Source: CAVOGJ01 sp963695405 | GTDB lineage: Bacteria; Planctomycetota; Planctomycetia; Pirellulales; Pirellulaceae | NCBI GenBank assembly: GCA_963695405.1 | Contig: CAVOGJ010000015.1 | Location: 310,001-374,000 of the forward strand | DNA length: 64,000 nucleotides | Reading direction: 5' to 3' | In this document: positions 8,374 through 17,836 of the stretch, piece after piece | Position numbering within the stretch: position 1 is the stretch's first letter | Layout: each line of letters starts with the position of its first letter | Program-made: the position numbers and the translations under genes | Notes under the pieces: generated by a model | Database searches by the model: none | The model's input: only the letters and a program-made list of their open reading frames with translations | Told to the model about the DNA's origin: nothing

Positions 8374-9378
8374 TTGAAGTATGCATCGATAGGGCCGATC
8401 AGTGTTCATTTGCCCGAGCGAATCGAATCGAATGAGCAGCTGGCTGCGGAGTTTCCGCGCTGGGATCTGGCGTTGATCGAATCGAAGACCGGCATCGTCC
8501 GCCGGCATATTGCCGCGCCGGGAGAGTGTGCCTCTGATTTGGGCGTGGCGGCCTGCAAAAAGCTCTTTCATGAATTCGACGTCGATCCGCGGAGTGTCGA
8601 TTTCTTGATGCTCTGTACGCAGACCCCCGATTATCCGCTGCCAACAACGGCCTGCCTGATGCAGGAGCGACTGGGGCTTCGGACCTCCGCGGGCGCGCTT
8701 GATTTCAATTTGGGTTGTTCCGGATTTGTGTATGGCGTGGCCATGGCGGACGGACTGATACGGACGGGTGCGGTGCGACGTGTGTTGCTGGTGACGGCCG
8801 AAACCTATTCGAAGTACATCGATGCCGCCGATCGCAGCCTACGCACCATATTTGGAGATGGCGCGGCGGCGACGCTTATTGAAGCGAGCGAGTCGCCGTC
8901 ATTGTCCGCCTATCAATTTGGGACGGATGGGACCGGGGCGGATACGCTGCTGGTGACCGAGGGAGGCGCGCGTCCGGCTGAGCAGGCGCATCAGCCACGC
9001 CATCGTCAGCGGTGGAAGAGCCGTTTGTATATGGATGGACCGGCGTTGATTAATTTCACCGTCGCCGCCGTACCCGAGTTGATTGACAGCGTATTGGCGA
9101 GTGCCAATTTGCAGCGGAACGACATTCGCTATTACCTGTTGCATCAGGCGACCAAAAAAATGCTGCAACAGTTGCAGGAGCGATTAGAATTGGACGATTC
9201 GCGGTTGCCAATCTCCTTGGAAAACTATGGCAATACGGTTTCCTCCACATTGCCTTTATTGATTCATGAATTTCGACAGAAGCAGCTTTTCCGACCCGAG
9301 GACCTCAACATGCTCGTCGGCTTTGGTGTCGGCTGGTCGTGGGGAGGATGTCTGTGGAAAGAGACCTGGACCGGGTGA
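8374..9378 (+). CDS. 3-oxoacyl-ACP synthase III family protein (FabH-like)
   Basis: 334 residues of the ketoacyl synthase III thiolase fold. The catalytic triad is visible as C115 (NLGCSGFVYG), H257 (LLHQATKKM) and N287 (ENYGNTVSS). The end GVGWSWGGCLW is like the FabH GFGVGLSWG signature. It appears to start at TTG 8374 because no ATG or GTG lies between there and the upstream in-frame stop (8287), giving a full-length N-terminus (ASIGPISVHLPERI). It stands apart from other fab genes, so it may serve a special acyl product (beta-ketoacyl or pseudo-hydroxy compounds) rather than bulk fatty acid initiation. Confidence 0.88.
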   Translation: MKYASIGPISVHLPERIESNEQLAAEFPRWDLALIESKTGIVRRHIAAPGECASDLGVAACKKLFHEFDVDPRSVDFLMLCTQTPDYPLPTTACLMQERLGLRTSAGALDFNLGCSGFVYGVAMADGLIRTGAVRRVLLVTAETYSKYIDAADRSLRTIFGDGAAATLIEASESPSLSAYQFGTDGTGADTLLVTEGGARPAEQAHQPRHRQRWKSRLYMDGPALINFTVAAVPELIDSVLASANLQRNDIRYYLLHQATKKMLQQLQERLELDDSRLPISLENYGNTVSSTLPLLIHEFRQKQLFRPEDLNMLVGFGVGWSWGGCLWKETWTG

Positions 9379-9478
9379 CGGATTTGACGAGGTGCCGACG
9401 AGTACCTTCTGAACGACTTGATCACGTGGCGATGCACGTCGCCCGGCTCTTGATTGGCTGGCACCTGGCAGTGGCAAC

Positions 9479-10042
9479 ATGGACTCACTTCGCGGCCACC
9501 TCTTGATTGCGTCACCGCATCTCTCGGATCCGAATTTTCGGCAAACCGTGGTATTACTTGTCGAGCATCACGACGAGGGGGCATTGGGAATCGTGCTTAA
9601 TCGCCCTTCGACGATGACGCTCAACGACATGTGGAGTCAATTGGGGAATGCGCCGTTGTCTGTAACTCATCAACAACAAGTCATCTATTTTGGAGGTCCC
9701 GTAGAGGGACACATTTTTTGTCTGCACGCCCATCGTGATGCATCTGAATCCGAAGTAGTGCCTGGTGTCTACTTGGCCAACAATCCAGAATTGATTCGCG
9801 TGGCGATACGTGCTGAGGCTGACCCTTGCCGCGTCTTCTGGGGCTATGCAGGTTGGGGTGAAGGGCAATTGGACGCCGAACTGCGATTTGGCGGATGGCT
9901 CTTGTTGCCGGCGTCATCCGATTTGGTCTTTCGCGATGATCTGGAGACGCTGTGGAAGAGCTGCGTATCGTTGGCCGGTGAAGAGCTCTTGCGATCGTCG
10001 TTGCATTTGCACAGGTTTCCCCAGGACCCCGAATTGAATTAG
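9479..10042 (+). CDS. YqgE/AlgH family protein (UPF0301)
   Basis: 187 residues. The N-terminal GHLLIASPHLSDPNF, then VLLVEHHDEGALGIVLNRP and the central VIYFGGPVEGHIFCLH are the standard YqgE/AlgH pattern, as is FWGYAGWGEGQLDAEL followed by a tryptophan-rich end. The family is widely conserved, is linked to transcriptional control of alginate in Pseudomonas (AlgH), but its biochemical role is unsettled. It is followed at 17 bases by a PPP-family phosphatase gene in the same direction, so they are probably one transcript. Confidence 0.93.
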   Translation: MDSLRGHLLIASPHLSDPNFRQTVVLLVEHHDEGALGIVLNRPSTMTLNDMWSQLGNAPLSVTHQQQVIYFGGPVEGHIFCLHAHRDASESEVVPGVYLANNPELIRVAIRAEADPCRVFWGYAGWGEGQLDAELRFGGWLLLPASSDLVFRDDLETLWKSCVSLAGEELLRSSLHLHRFPQDPELN

Positions 10043-10059
10043 CAAGTGTCACTGGAAGT

Positions 10060-10716
10060 ATGAGATCAGGACGAACGATTGCCATCGGTGACATCCACGG
10101 TTGTCTCGCAGCGTTTCGTGCGCTCGTCGATGTGATCGCACCCTCCGCCAAAGACACGTTGATCACACTTGGGGACTACATCGATCGCGGGCCCAACTCG
10201 TCGGGTGTGCTCGATTTGTTGTTACAACTGCGAGATGTTTGCAACTTGCGTACACTGCTTGGTAATCATGAGGCGATGATGCTGATGGCGATCGATCATC
10301 CTGAAGAGCTCGACTTTTGGCTCAGCTGCGGCGGAGAAGAAACACTCGCGTCGTACGGCGGGAACCTGCAGGATGTTCCCGTCGATCACCTGGATCTGAT
10401 TCGTGGTTGCGAACGCTATGTTGAGACCGAGCGACATTTTTTTGTGCATGCGAACTACACGCCAAATCTGCCTTTGGACCAGCAACCAGAGTATGCGCTA
10501 CTGTGGGAGCACCTGACCGTCCACATGCCAGTGCAGCATGTTTCTGGCAAGCGAGCCATCGTGGGACACACGCCCCAGAGGGATGGTGAAGTCCTCGTCA
10601 AGGATCAACTGATCTGCATCGATACGTATTGCTATGGCACCGGTTGGCTGACCGCGCTCGACGTCGACCGCGAGCATATCTGGCAAGCCAATCGGTTGGG
10701 CGAACTCAGAGACTGA
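10060..10716 (+). CDS. PPP-family serine/threonine protein phosphatase
   Basis: 218 residues with all metallophosphoesterase motifs in order: GDIHG near the start, GDYIDRG, GNHE, and the late VGHTP His motif. The size and compact form match the bacterial diadenosine tetraphosphatase/PrpA-like PPP proteins. Because the genome region also holds at least two Ser/Thr kinases, a role in removing Ser/Thr phosphate is plausible, but Ap4A hydrolysis cannot be excluded. The gene lies 17 bases after yqgE/algH. Confidence 0.88.
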   Translation: MRSGRTIAIGDIHGCLAAFRALVDVIAPSAKDTLITLGDYIDRGPNSSGVLDLLLQLRDVCNLRTLLGNHEAMMLMAIDHPEELDFWLSCGGEETLASYGGNLQDVPVDHLDLIRGCERYVETERHFFVHANYTPNLPLDQQPEYALLWEHLTVHMPVQHVSGKRAIVGHTPQRDGEVLVKDQLICIDTYCYGTGWLTALDVDREHIWQANRLGELRD

Positions 10717-10946
10717 ATTGGCTTGCTAGCTAGGTCGCCATGCCCCATGGCCGACCGGTCGATTTTCTCCGCAGCATTGCCAGCATTCCTGACTTGGATT
10801 GACGAGGTGGGCAGCCCCGCCCTACCCTTTCGCTGCGTCTTCCCGGCCCCGCGGAGGCGACACCGGCCACACACCTTGATCGCCACTCACGAAAGGCGAC
10901 TCGAACCACCGCTTGTCCTAGCCATCTTGCGATTCGAATTCGTTCC

Positions 10947-12908
10947 ATGACCGCGCACGCGAACCAATTACGACGCAGTGCGATGAAGTTCGTTGGCCTC
11001 TTGGTATTCGTGGCTTGCGCCTCGGGCTGTAGCAGCAGTCAATGGGCCCGAGCTCGACGCTCTCCCTTCAATCCACTGGCGCAACAGTTGGAATTGGATT
11101 CGCGGCTGGGTCCACAGCCGACCAGTCGGACGCTACAAATGTTGCGTCGCAATGATTTGGAGAAGGATTTAGAAAGTTCGCCTCTTGAGTTGGTCGCGAG
11201 CGTCCAGCAAGTGGCGTATAGCGAGCCAACCGCCGAGAATGTCTACGCGATTGCCGAAGTGGCTTACGTAGGTGCCAAAAGACTGGAGGAATCGGGAGAG
11301 CACGAGACGGCGCTGAATATGCATGCCACGGCAGCCGCGAATGCCTATTTTTTTCTTTTTGACGACGCGCTGGCGAAAGGGCGAAATCCATACGACCCAC
11401 GATTTCGCCGCGCCTGCGATTTGTACAACAACTCGCTCGAATCGGCTTTGCGATACATCAACACCCTCGATCTGCTGAAGCCGGGATGCGTGCACTCGAT
11501 CTCTTCGGGAGATCAAGTTTTTGACTTCCAGATCGCAACGCGTGGCACTTGGCACGAGGCCAATTTCTGCCAACTCAAATTTGTATCCGATTTCCACGTC
11601 GAGAATCTAAAGAATGTTTATCGCACCTACGGGCTCGGCGTGCCCCTAATCGCCGTTTACCGATCGGCAGCCGAGCAACCAGGTGATCAATTCTATCCAC
11701 CAGGCATGAGCTTTCCGGTCACCGCGTTCATGCGGATTGTCGAATCGACGGCGGAAGGAGGCCGCGTACGACACCAATGCCTCATCGAACTGCACGATCC
11801 CATGGTCGATTCGGAAATGATGGTTGAGGGGCAGCGGATTCCACTAGAAACGGATCTCACCACCCCGTTGGCCTACTCGCTCGACAATCCTGTTTTCAAG
11901 CAAGCCAACGTGCGTATTCAGAATCTGGTCAAGGAACAATCCTTGGCCGTCAGTGGTCTCTATCTGCTTGAGCCGTACGACGCCCGTAAAATTCCCGTCG
12001 TGATGGTTCACGGTTTTTGGTCGAGTCTCGTGACTTGGATGGAAATGTTTAATGATCTGAGAGGCTCGTCGGAGATTCGCGACAATTACCAATTCTGGTT
12101 TTATCTGTACCCTACTGGCATCCCTCCGCTCTTCACTGCGGCTCACCTCCGCGAGCAATTGGCCCTCGCGCGGCGGTCACTCGACCCCTACCGGGAACGC
12201 GGTTCCCTGGACCAAATGGTCCTCGTGGGGCACAGCATGGGTGGCCTGGTGTCCAAACTCCAGGCCGTGGATAGCGGCGGCGATTTTTGGAAGCTTGTCA
12301 GCCAGCAAGATTTTTCGCAGTTGGTGGCTAATGAAGAAGTCAAATCTAACTTGCGTGATGCCTTCTTCTTCGCTCCGAATCCGTCGATACGGCGGGTCGT
12401 CACCATTGCGACCCCTTTTCAGGGCAGCAATTTTTCGAATATGGCGACGCAGTGGCTGGGTGGAAAGCTGATAAATTTGCCCGACGAGTTGGTCAAGACG
12501 CGTGCGAAATTGGTGCAAGACAACCCGCGTCTGTTCGATGAGTCCAGTTTGCGCGATCAGACGACCAGCGTCGCGTCGTTGGCGTCCAATTCGCCGCTGC
12601 TGCGGTTGCTGGAGAACTCACCGACTCCGCCTTGGGTCAAGTATCACAACATCATCGGCGTCATTGACCGAGAATCGATGATTTCGGCAGTCGCGCAAGA
12701 CTCGGATGGCGTAGTAAAAATTTCCAGTGCTCGCTCCCCTGGAGCCGCATCGGAGATTGTCGTGCCGTCCGACCACGTCAACGTGCATCGTCATCCATTG
12801 GTGATCAAGGAGGTGAGGCGGATTCTGCTGGAGCACTTATACGAGATACGCGGAAACCAGAAACAACCTTATCGAGATATTGCCGGACTGGATCCCGTAA
12901 ACTACTAG
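10947..12908 (+). CDS. Lipoprotein alpha/beta hydrolase
   Basis: 653 residues (or 641 from ATG 10983, which gives a classical short signal). The hydrophobic stretch FVGLLVFVACASGC ends in a lipobox with Cys, so it should be a lipoprotein. About 300 residues of unfamiliar N-terminal domain precede the hydrolase part. VVMVHGFWSS holds the oxyanion His-Gly, and the nucleophile elbow is LVGHSMGGLVS (GHSMG). A late Asp and the DHVNVHRH His region probably complete the triad. Lipase or esterase activity at the cell envelope is likely; the substrate is unknown. Confidence 0.82.
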   Translation: MTAHANQLRRSAMKFVGLLVFVACASGCSSSQWARARRSPFNPLAQQLELDSRLGPQPTSRTLQMLRRNDLEKDLESSPLELVASVQQVAYSEPTAENVYAIAEVAYVGAKRLEESGEHETALNMHATAAANAYFFLFDDALAKGRNPYDPRFRRACDLYNNSLESALRYINTLDLLKPGCVHSISSGDQVFDFQIATRGTWHEANFCQLKFVSDFHVENLKNVYRTYGLGVPLIAVYRSAAEQPGDQFYPPGMSFPVTAFMRIVESTAEGGRVRHQCLIELHDPMVDSEMMVEGQRIPLETDLTTPLAYSLDNPVFKQANVRIQNLVKEQSLAVSGLYLLEPYDARKIPVVMVHGFWSSLVTWMEMFNDLRGSSEIRDNYQFWFYLYPTGIPPLFTAAHLREQLALARRSLDPYRERGSLDQMVLVGHSMGGLVSKLQAVDSGGDFWKLVSQQDFSQLVANEEVKSNLRDAFFFAPNPSIRRVVTIATPFQGSNFSNMATQWLGGKLINLPDELVKTRAKLVQDNPRLFDESSLRDQTTSVASLASNSPLLRLLENSPTPPWVKYHNIIGVIDRESMISAVAQDSDGVVKISSARSPGAASEIVVPSDHVNVHRHPLVIKEVRRILLEHLYEIRGNQKQPYRDIAGLDPVNY

Positions 12909-12978
12909 GCCCCTCTAAACGCCTCACCTTCCTGCTACCGACAAATGGATTCAGGAGGCAGCATGCGACTTGACCTGT

Positions 12979-13353
12979 TCAATCGAATTCGTCAGGTGCG
13001 CTTCTCGACGACGAGCCGCCAGCATCCGTAGCGAAGTTCCGCGTGAACGTCGTGGGTGGGCACTCGGCGTGTTGCCAGTATTCCGCCAGCATTCGGTTTT
13101 GGCAGGACCTACCGCTCAGCGGCCTCGACCGCTCAGGGCGAATCACGGAAGCTGATTCCATTGGTGCGACCGGACAAGCATGCGATGGGGCGGCTTCCTT
13201 CTCGGTCGACCGCAATTCCGACCGAACAATTCGGACGTCGTCGGGTGCCTTGATTCCAACTCGCACGCACTGGCCACGTACACGCAGGATCGTAATTGTC
13301 ACACCGTCGCCAATGTGGATTTCTTCCGTTGGCTTTCGCGTCAGTACTAGCAT
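12979..13353 (-). CDS. csrA: Carbon storage regulator CsrA with an unusual C-terminal tail
   Basis: The first about 48 residues are clear CsrA: MLVLTRKPTEEIHIGD, then ITILRVRGQCVRVGIKAPDDV and RIVRSEL. CsrA dimers bind GGA-containing hairpins in mRNA leaders and control translation. The rest of the frame to the stop is unrelated, polar, Pro/Ser/Arg-rich and about 75 residues long, while most CsrA proteins end near 60-75 residues. The tail may be a genuine extension or read-through caused by an indel. It is transcribed away from the UVR-motif gene region on the same strand, 230 bases downstream. Confidence 0.85.
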   Translation of the reverse strand: MLVLTRKPTEEIHIGDGVTITILRVRGQCVRVGIKAPDDVRIVRSELRSTEKEAAPSHACPVAPMESASVIRPERSRPLSGRSCQNRMLAEYWQHAECPPTTFTRNFATDAGGSSSRSAPDEFD

Positions 13354-13580
13354 TGTTCACACTCCTTTGTTCCTGAGAAGACAAGTGGCGGTCTGCATGC
13401 CGCCGACAAGTGCTGGAAAGCTTATGCAGCGGGCGTGCCAAACGTCAAAAGAATTGCCCGAAGACGGCGGAATGCCGGAAATGCACGGTTTTTCGCCGCG
13501 AACGGCCTGGCGCTGATAGCAAGCCGACAGTCGGAATTTACAAGCAGCTTGCAAGATCCAGACTCGCCGGCCGACGACAA

Positions 13581-14318
13581 TTAATGCCGGTCGGTCCGCT
13601 TGTGGATCTTGTCGCGGATGCGGGCTGCCAACTCGTATTGCTCTGCCGCGACGGCGTCGGCTAATTGTTCGGGTAACGTACGTCCCACTTCGTACTTGTC
13701 TCGGAGTGATTCTCGTAACTCGATCAGTCGGGTCACAAGTTCGTCATCTTCAAAATCATCACTGACGTCTTGTTCGACAAAGAGTGACCTCAGTTGCTCT
13801 AACCCTCGGTTGATGGCCTGCACTGCCTGCTCAGCTTGCTCCTCGAGCAAATGATGCATGGCATCGGCCTGGATGCGATGATAAAGAACAAACGGCCGAT
13901 ACTGCTCGTGCGTTAGCGTCCATTGTTCATCTGGGGAATGCTCGCGGCAAAAATCCATGAGACCTAGCGTGTGGTCCGCGTCCGCAACGGCCTTTTCATA
14001 TTCCTGCATCGCCAGCCAGCAGATCCGCCGGTGATAATATTGCACAAACTCGCGATCACACTCGAAACACTGCTCCTCGGTCATTTCAAAGTCGCCGTTC
14101 GCGATCTGAAGTTGCAATAAATGATCAAAGTAACTGTCGGCACCCTCGGGCTGCCAGCCATCCGGCCGCCCCGTCGTTTCGAGTTGCAAGATGCCCAACT
14201 CGATTCGCATTTGAATGACCTGCCGCTCGCGCGTGATATTGACCAGCCGCACGCTTACCGAGCCGGGCTCGAAGGGCCAACTCGAGAGAACCTCATCGAG
14301 GTTTCTTCCATCACTCAT
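13581..14318 (-). CDS. UVR-motif protein of unknown function
   Basis: 245 residues. The C-terminus (LPEQLADAVAAEQYELAARIRDKI) is a UvrB/UvrC (UVR) helical hairpin, a motif used for protein contact in UvrB, UvrC, ClpC and McsA. The large N-terminal part has a region with ECDREFVQYYHRR and long acidic helices and was not recognised. No nuclease or helicase motif is present, so a direct role in excision repair is not supported; adaptor function is more likely. It sits upstream of csrA on the same strand. Confidence 0.72.
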   Translation of the reverse strand: MSDGRNLDEVLSSWPFEPGSVSVRLVNITRERQVIQMRIELGILQLETTGRPDGWQPEGADSYFDHLLQLQIANGDFEMTEEQCFECDREFVQYYHRRICWLAMQEYEKAVADADHTLGLMDFCREHSPDEQWTLTHEQYRPFVLYHRIQADAMHHLLEEQAEQAVQAINRGLEQLRSLFVEQDVSDDFEDDELVTRLIELRESLRDKYEVGRTLPEQLADAVAAEQYELAARIRDKIHKRTDRH

Positions 14319-14456
14319 GCTTGTGCACCCTCCCCTCGGCGAGTTATGACTATCTCAAGTATAGCACGACGTCCCATCGGTTCTAAGCATCACGAGGGAA
14401 ATCCGCGTGTGGAGAAATGTGTCCCTGCGGGTCTCCATCCTCTCAGCCGGTACGGT

Positions 14457-14879
14457 CTAATCATCCAGCCGCGGTGCTTTTCGCTGTTGCTTCTTTTCCG
14501 AACGGGCTTGTTTCGCAGCCAGACGGCGGCGCTTCGATCCGAGTGTCGGGCGCGTTCGCTTGCGGGCCGTAGGTGCTGTAGCCACCGCCAAGACCAGTTC
14601 GCGAAGTTTGGCAAGGCAATCCGCCACATTGCGACCCTGGTCGCGAAACCGCTGACTGGTTAGCAGCAAGTCACCGTCACTGGTGATACGACGACGATAC
14701 TTGGTGAGAAATCGCTCCCTCACGGCCGCAGGTAGCGAATCGGTGTCGGTCACCCGCCAGCGAAGTTGAGCCTTCGTATTCAGCTTATTCACGTTCTGGC
14801 CGCCTGGACCGGAACTGCGCGAGAAAGTGAATTCGAACTCACGCAGCGGGATTTGAATGGTTGGAGTGACGGAAAGCAT
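14457..14879 (-). CDS. arfB: Alternative ribosome-rescue factor ArfB (peptidyl-tRNA hydrolase, YaeJ-type)
   Basis: 140 residues with the release-factor GGQ motif in FSRSSGPGGQNVNKLNTK near residue 25, followed by VTDTDSLPAAVRERF and the RRRITSDGDLLLTSQ strand. The C-terminus is a basic tail (KRTRPTLGSKRRRLAAKQ and on), needed in ArfB to enter the empty mRNA channel of a stalled ribosome. It hydrolyses peptidyl-tRNA on ribosomes lacking a stop codon. The short length and basic tail set it apart from full RF1/RF2. Confidence 0.95.
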   Translation of the reverse strand: MLSVTPTIQIPLREFEFTFSRSSGPGGQNVNKLNTKAQLRWRVTDTDSLPAAVRERFLTKYRRRITSDGDLLLTSQRFRDQGRNVADCLAKLRELVLAVATAPTARKRTRPTLGSKRRRLAAKQARSEKKQQRKAPRLDD

Positions 14880-15417
14880 AAGTGGCGTTCAAAGGTCGCA
14901 TCAGACGCGAGAACGTCGTGGATGACAAACGTATGGTGTGGGAATCAAGTGCGAGCTGCTTCGCCTGCTATCGTAGTCGCTGATGTTTCCGTTGCCCAGG
15001 GCGTGCCGTCCCGGTGTGTCGCATGTCTCGTGGACCAACGCCGGCGATGACCCAAGATGGCGACTGCCACCAGGGCGGGCCGCAGGTGACAGGGACGACG
15101 ATAGCGGCAATGATTCGTGCGGTGCCCCGGATCTTCGTCCGCTGTCGCGTCGCGGGGGACGTTTCCAGTGAAGCGGCGGTCGCTATACTCTGATCAGAGC
15201 TTGTCACTGCAGGCGGTTCACACGACTCGTGGTGAGCCGCACGGCGGTTGCCATCGGCCCACATAACCGCCGGCGATCGACGACGCGCCGCACGGTCATG
15301 GCGGCACTACGGTGGGAGCCATAATTGAGGGTGTGCCTGCTGCGGCAAGAAGCGAACGGTCACTCGGCGGTGGAGACCAGCTGTCCATTCATCCATCCAC
15401 ACTTCGGAGGCGACACC
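14880..15417. other. 538-bp intergenic region, nothing convincing
   Basis: Between divergent arfB and the PQQ-like gene there are only short overlapping frames on both strands without family character. A TATACT hexamer near 15185-15190 could be a -10 box for the PQQ-like gene, but the matching -35 is weak. The last 100 bases are open in the frame of the following gene, but the strong ribosome-binding site shows that translation starts at 15418. Confidence 0.45.
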
Positions 15418-16785
15418 TTGTTCTATGTGACGCGCGGAGCTGCGAAATCATGGGGATTGAGCGTGGTATTTGCCGCCGCCATGGCGGCGGCAGTCGCGGC
15501 CGAGGGAACTTCGCCCGACCAGGGAGCGGACTGGTGCGAGTTTCTGGGCCCGACCGGCAACAATCGCTCAAGCGAATCAGGACTGAACCTGTCATGGACA
15601 ACAACCCCTCCAACGGTGCGCTGGCAAGTCTCGATGGGATCGGGCTACGCGACTTGCGCCGTGTACCAGCATCGGGTGTTCCTGTTTGATCGCGTTGACG
15701 ACCAGGCGAGATTGCGCTGCGTCCGGCGAGACACCGCGGAGGAAGTCTGGCAATACCGCTATGCCACCCACTATGACGACGCGTTTGGCTACGACAATGG
15801 CCCACGCTGTTCACCCATCACCGATGGAGAGCGCGTCTTCATCTTGGGAGTGGAGGGAGAATTGCATTGCGTCGCTGTCGAGGACGGGCGACGCTTGTGG
15901 AGCTTGGCAACCAATGCTGAATTCGGCGTGGTTCCCAATTTCTTTGGTGTCGGTAGCACGCCGGTGCTGTTTGACGACTGCCTCCTCATGATGGTGGGCG
16001 GAAGCCCGCCTGACCAATCGTCGTTGCCTCCCGGTCAACTCGATCGGGTTGAGGGCAACGGCTCGGGCATTGTCGCCTTTGAAAAATCGACCGGACGCAT
16101 GCGTTACCAGATCAGCGACGAATTGGCGAGTTACGCCAGTATTCGACTCGCACACATCGGAGAGAGGGACTGGGGTTTTGCGTTCGCGCGGGGAGGACTG
16201 GTCGGTTTTGACCCAAAGGCCGGCCGAGTTGACTTTGCAATGCCCTGGCGAGCTCGCACCCTGGAAAGCGTGAATGCAAGTTCCCCGGTGGTCGTGGGCA
16301 ATGAAGTCTTTGTTACCGAGTGCTACGGCCCTGGTGGCTGCAAGGTCGCTTGTCGCCCGAGCGGCTACGATATCGTGTGGCGCGACCCAGCTGACCGTCG
16401 TGAGCGTTCTTTGGCGGCTCATTGGAATACTCCGGTCTGGCACGACGGTCATCTGTATGGCAGCAGTGGCAGGCATGCGCAGTCGGCCGAATTGCGGTGC
16501 ATCGATTGGAAGACGGGCGATGTGAAGTGGAAGCAAACCGGACTCGGCAGAGCTTCGCTGCTGTACCTCGACGAGCACCTGGTGTGCCTGTCCGAGGACG
16601 GTACGGTGCGGTTGATTCAGGCCAATCCAGAGGCCTATCAATTGGTGAGCCAGCTTGACCTGGGTGCAACGGGTAAGGGCTTGCTACGCTATCCAGCCTG
16701 GGCCGCTCCCGTACTCTCGCACGGCTGTCTCTACCTGCGCGGAGCCGACTGTCTCGTGTGCCTCGATCTGCAGCGATCGCGCTGA
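15418..16785 (+). CDS. Exported PQQ-like beta-propeller protein
   Basis: 455 residues starting at TTG 15418, chosen because GGAGG stands 7 bases upstream and because the protein then begins with a proper signal peptide (WGLSVVFAAAMAAAVAAEG). The mature part opens with DWCEFLGPTGNNRSSE, the standard N-terminus of planctomycete PQQ-like proteins (normally WPQFLGP), followed by repeated blades with the pattern L-x-C-[IV]-x(2)-x-T-G-x(3)-W. Such proteins form 7- or 8-bladed propellers in the periplasm, usually without bound PQQ. Function unknown. Convergent with the TIM-barrel gene. Confidence 0.85.
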   Translation: MFYVTRGAAKSWGLSVVFAAAMAAAVAAEGTSPDQGADWCEFLGPTGNNRSSESGLNLSWTTTPPTVRWQVSMGSGYATCAVYQHRVFLFDRVDDQARLRCVRRDTAEEVWQYRYATHYDDAFGYDNGPRCSPITDGERVFILGVEGELHCVAVEDGRRLWSLATNAEFGVVPNFFGVGSTPVLFDDCLLMMVGGSPPDQSSLPPGQLDRVEGNGSGIVAFEKSTGRMRYQISDELASYASIRLAHIGERDWGFAFARGGLVGFDPKAGRVDFAMPWRARTLESVNASSPVVVGNEVFVTECYGPGGCKVACRPSGYDIVWRDPADRRERSLAAHWNTPVWHDGHLYGSSGRHAQSAELRCIDWKTGDVKWKQTGLGRASLLYLDEHLVCLSEDGTVRLIQANPEAYQLVSQLDLGATGKGLLRYPAWAAPVLSHGCLYLRGADCLVCLDLQRSR

Positions 16786-16862
16786 GCGGGTAGGAGCGCC
16801 GCATCGTACAGCGGGACATCCATGGGCCACACGAGAAGGGAAGCTGGGAAGTTGGCGATAGA

Positions 16863-17672
16863 CTAGCTGGCCACGCCGGCGATTTCTTGCATCGCCGCGA
16901 ACGCGTCCCGAATGAGGTCCGCGTACTCGTACTGCTCGACTTGCTGCCCGAGCAATTCCACCTCGTAAAATCCGTCGTAGCCGTGAGCTTGCAAGCAGCC
17001 GACGATCTCCCTTAGCGGAACGATTCCCTGCCCCAGCCGACAGCGGTCCTGCTCGCAACCGGCTGGCCGACAGGCGTCACCCAGATGAATGAGCGCCAGC
17101 TGAGGAGCGAGAGTCTCGATCTTGGATAGCAGGGTTGACTCCTGACCAAGATGGTAAGTGTCCAACACAACGCGGAGGGAAGTACGCTCCACCTTGTCCA
17201 ACAGACGTTGCGTATCATCGATGGTGTGAATGAAGCCCCAGTCGGTTCCGCAGACCGGGTGCGTTGGCTCGAACGCCACGGTGACACCCAGTTCGTCGGC
17301 AAAGTCTACGATCTCTCGGAGCGCGGAGACCACCAACCGCCGGGCGTGCTTCCATGTATGCCCGCCACGTCCGCCGGAATAGACAACGAGGCAGCCAGCT
17401 TGCAGATCGGCCGCCAGACGGACCGCATCCAGCCCATCATCGATGCTCTCCGCATGGGAACGCCCTTCACTACCGGTAAAGCCCCCGGCCCACAGCAAGC
17501 TGGAAACCTCCAGGCGGCTCTGGTGTACCAGGTCGATTCCCTGGTGACGGCCAAGATCGGTCAGCTTGGGTCTCCAAATACCAATACCTTCCGCCCCTAA
17601 CATCTGAAAATGATGTAAATCTTCTTCAAGGCTCCACCGCAGCGTGGTGAGCTGATTGACGGCCAGTCGCAT
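16863..17672 (-). CDS. Sugar phosphate isomerase/epimerase-like TIM barrel
   Basis: 269 residues from ATG 17672 (MRLAVNQLTTLRW), with CGAGG just upstream. The fold is the xylose-isomerase-like TIM barrel (AP endonuclease 2 superfamily). Metal-binding residues are expected in VAFEPTHP (Glu), VLDTYHLG (Asp/His), LIHLGDACRP (His/Asp) and YEVELLG (Glu), all visible in this order. Planctomycetes have very many such proteins acting on sugars or cyclitols; the substrate is unknown. The gene follows the TraB-like gene on the same strand. Confidence 0.85.
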   Translation of the reverse strand: MRLAVNQLTTLRWSLEEDLHHFQMLGAEGIGIWRPKLTDLGRHQGIDLVHQSRLEVSSLLWAGGFTGSEGRSHAESIDDGLDAVRLAADLQAGCLVVYSGGRGGHTWKHARRLVVSALREIVDFADELGVTVAFEPTHPVCGTDWGFIHTIDDTQRLLDKVERTSLRVVLDTYHLGQESTLLSKIETLAPQLALIHLGDACRPAGCEQDRCRLGQGIVPLREIVGCLQAHGYDGFYEVELLGQQVEQYEYADLIRDAFAAMQEIAGVAS

Positions 17673-17836
17673 CCTCGGACAACCCCCATTCTCATCGACG
17701 TCTTGTCTCGGTCCCGTGTCGGCGTGGTCGCGGCTGCGGACGTTCGCCAACGCAAGTATGGGACATTCAGTGATTTGTGTAAAGAAAAGAATCAATCGCG
17801 TCCGTCGAGCGACGCAGCACCGCAAAAAAGTGGGGT

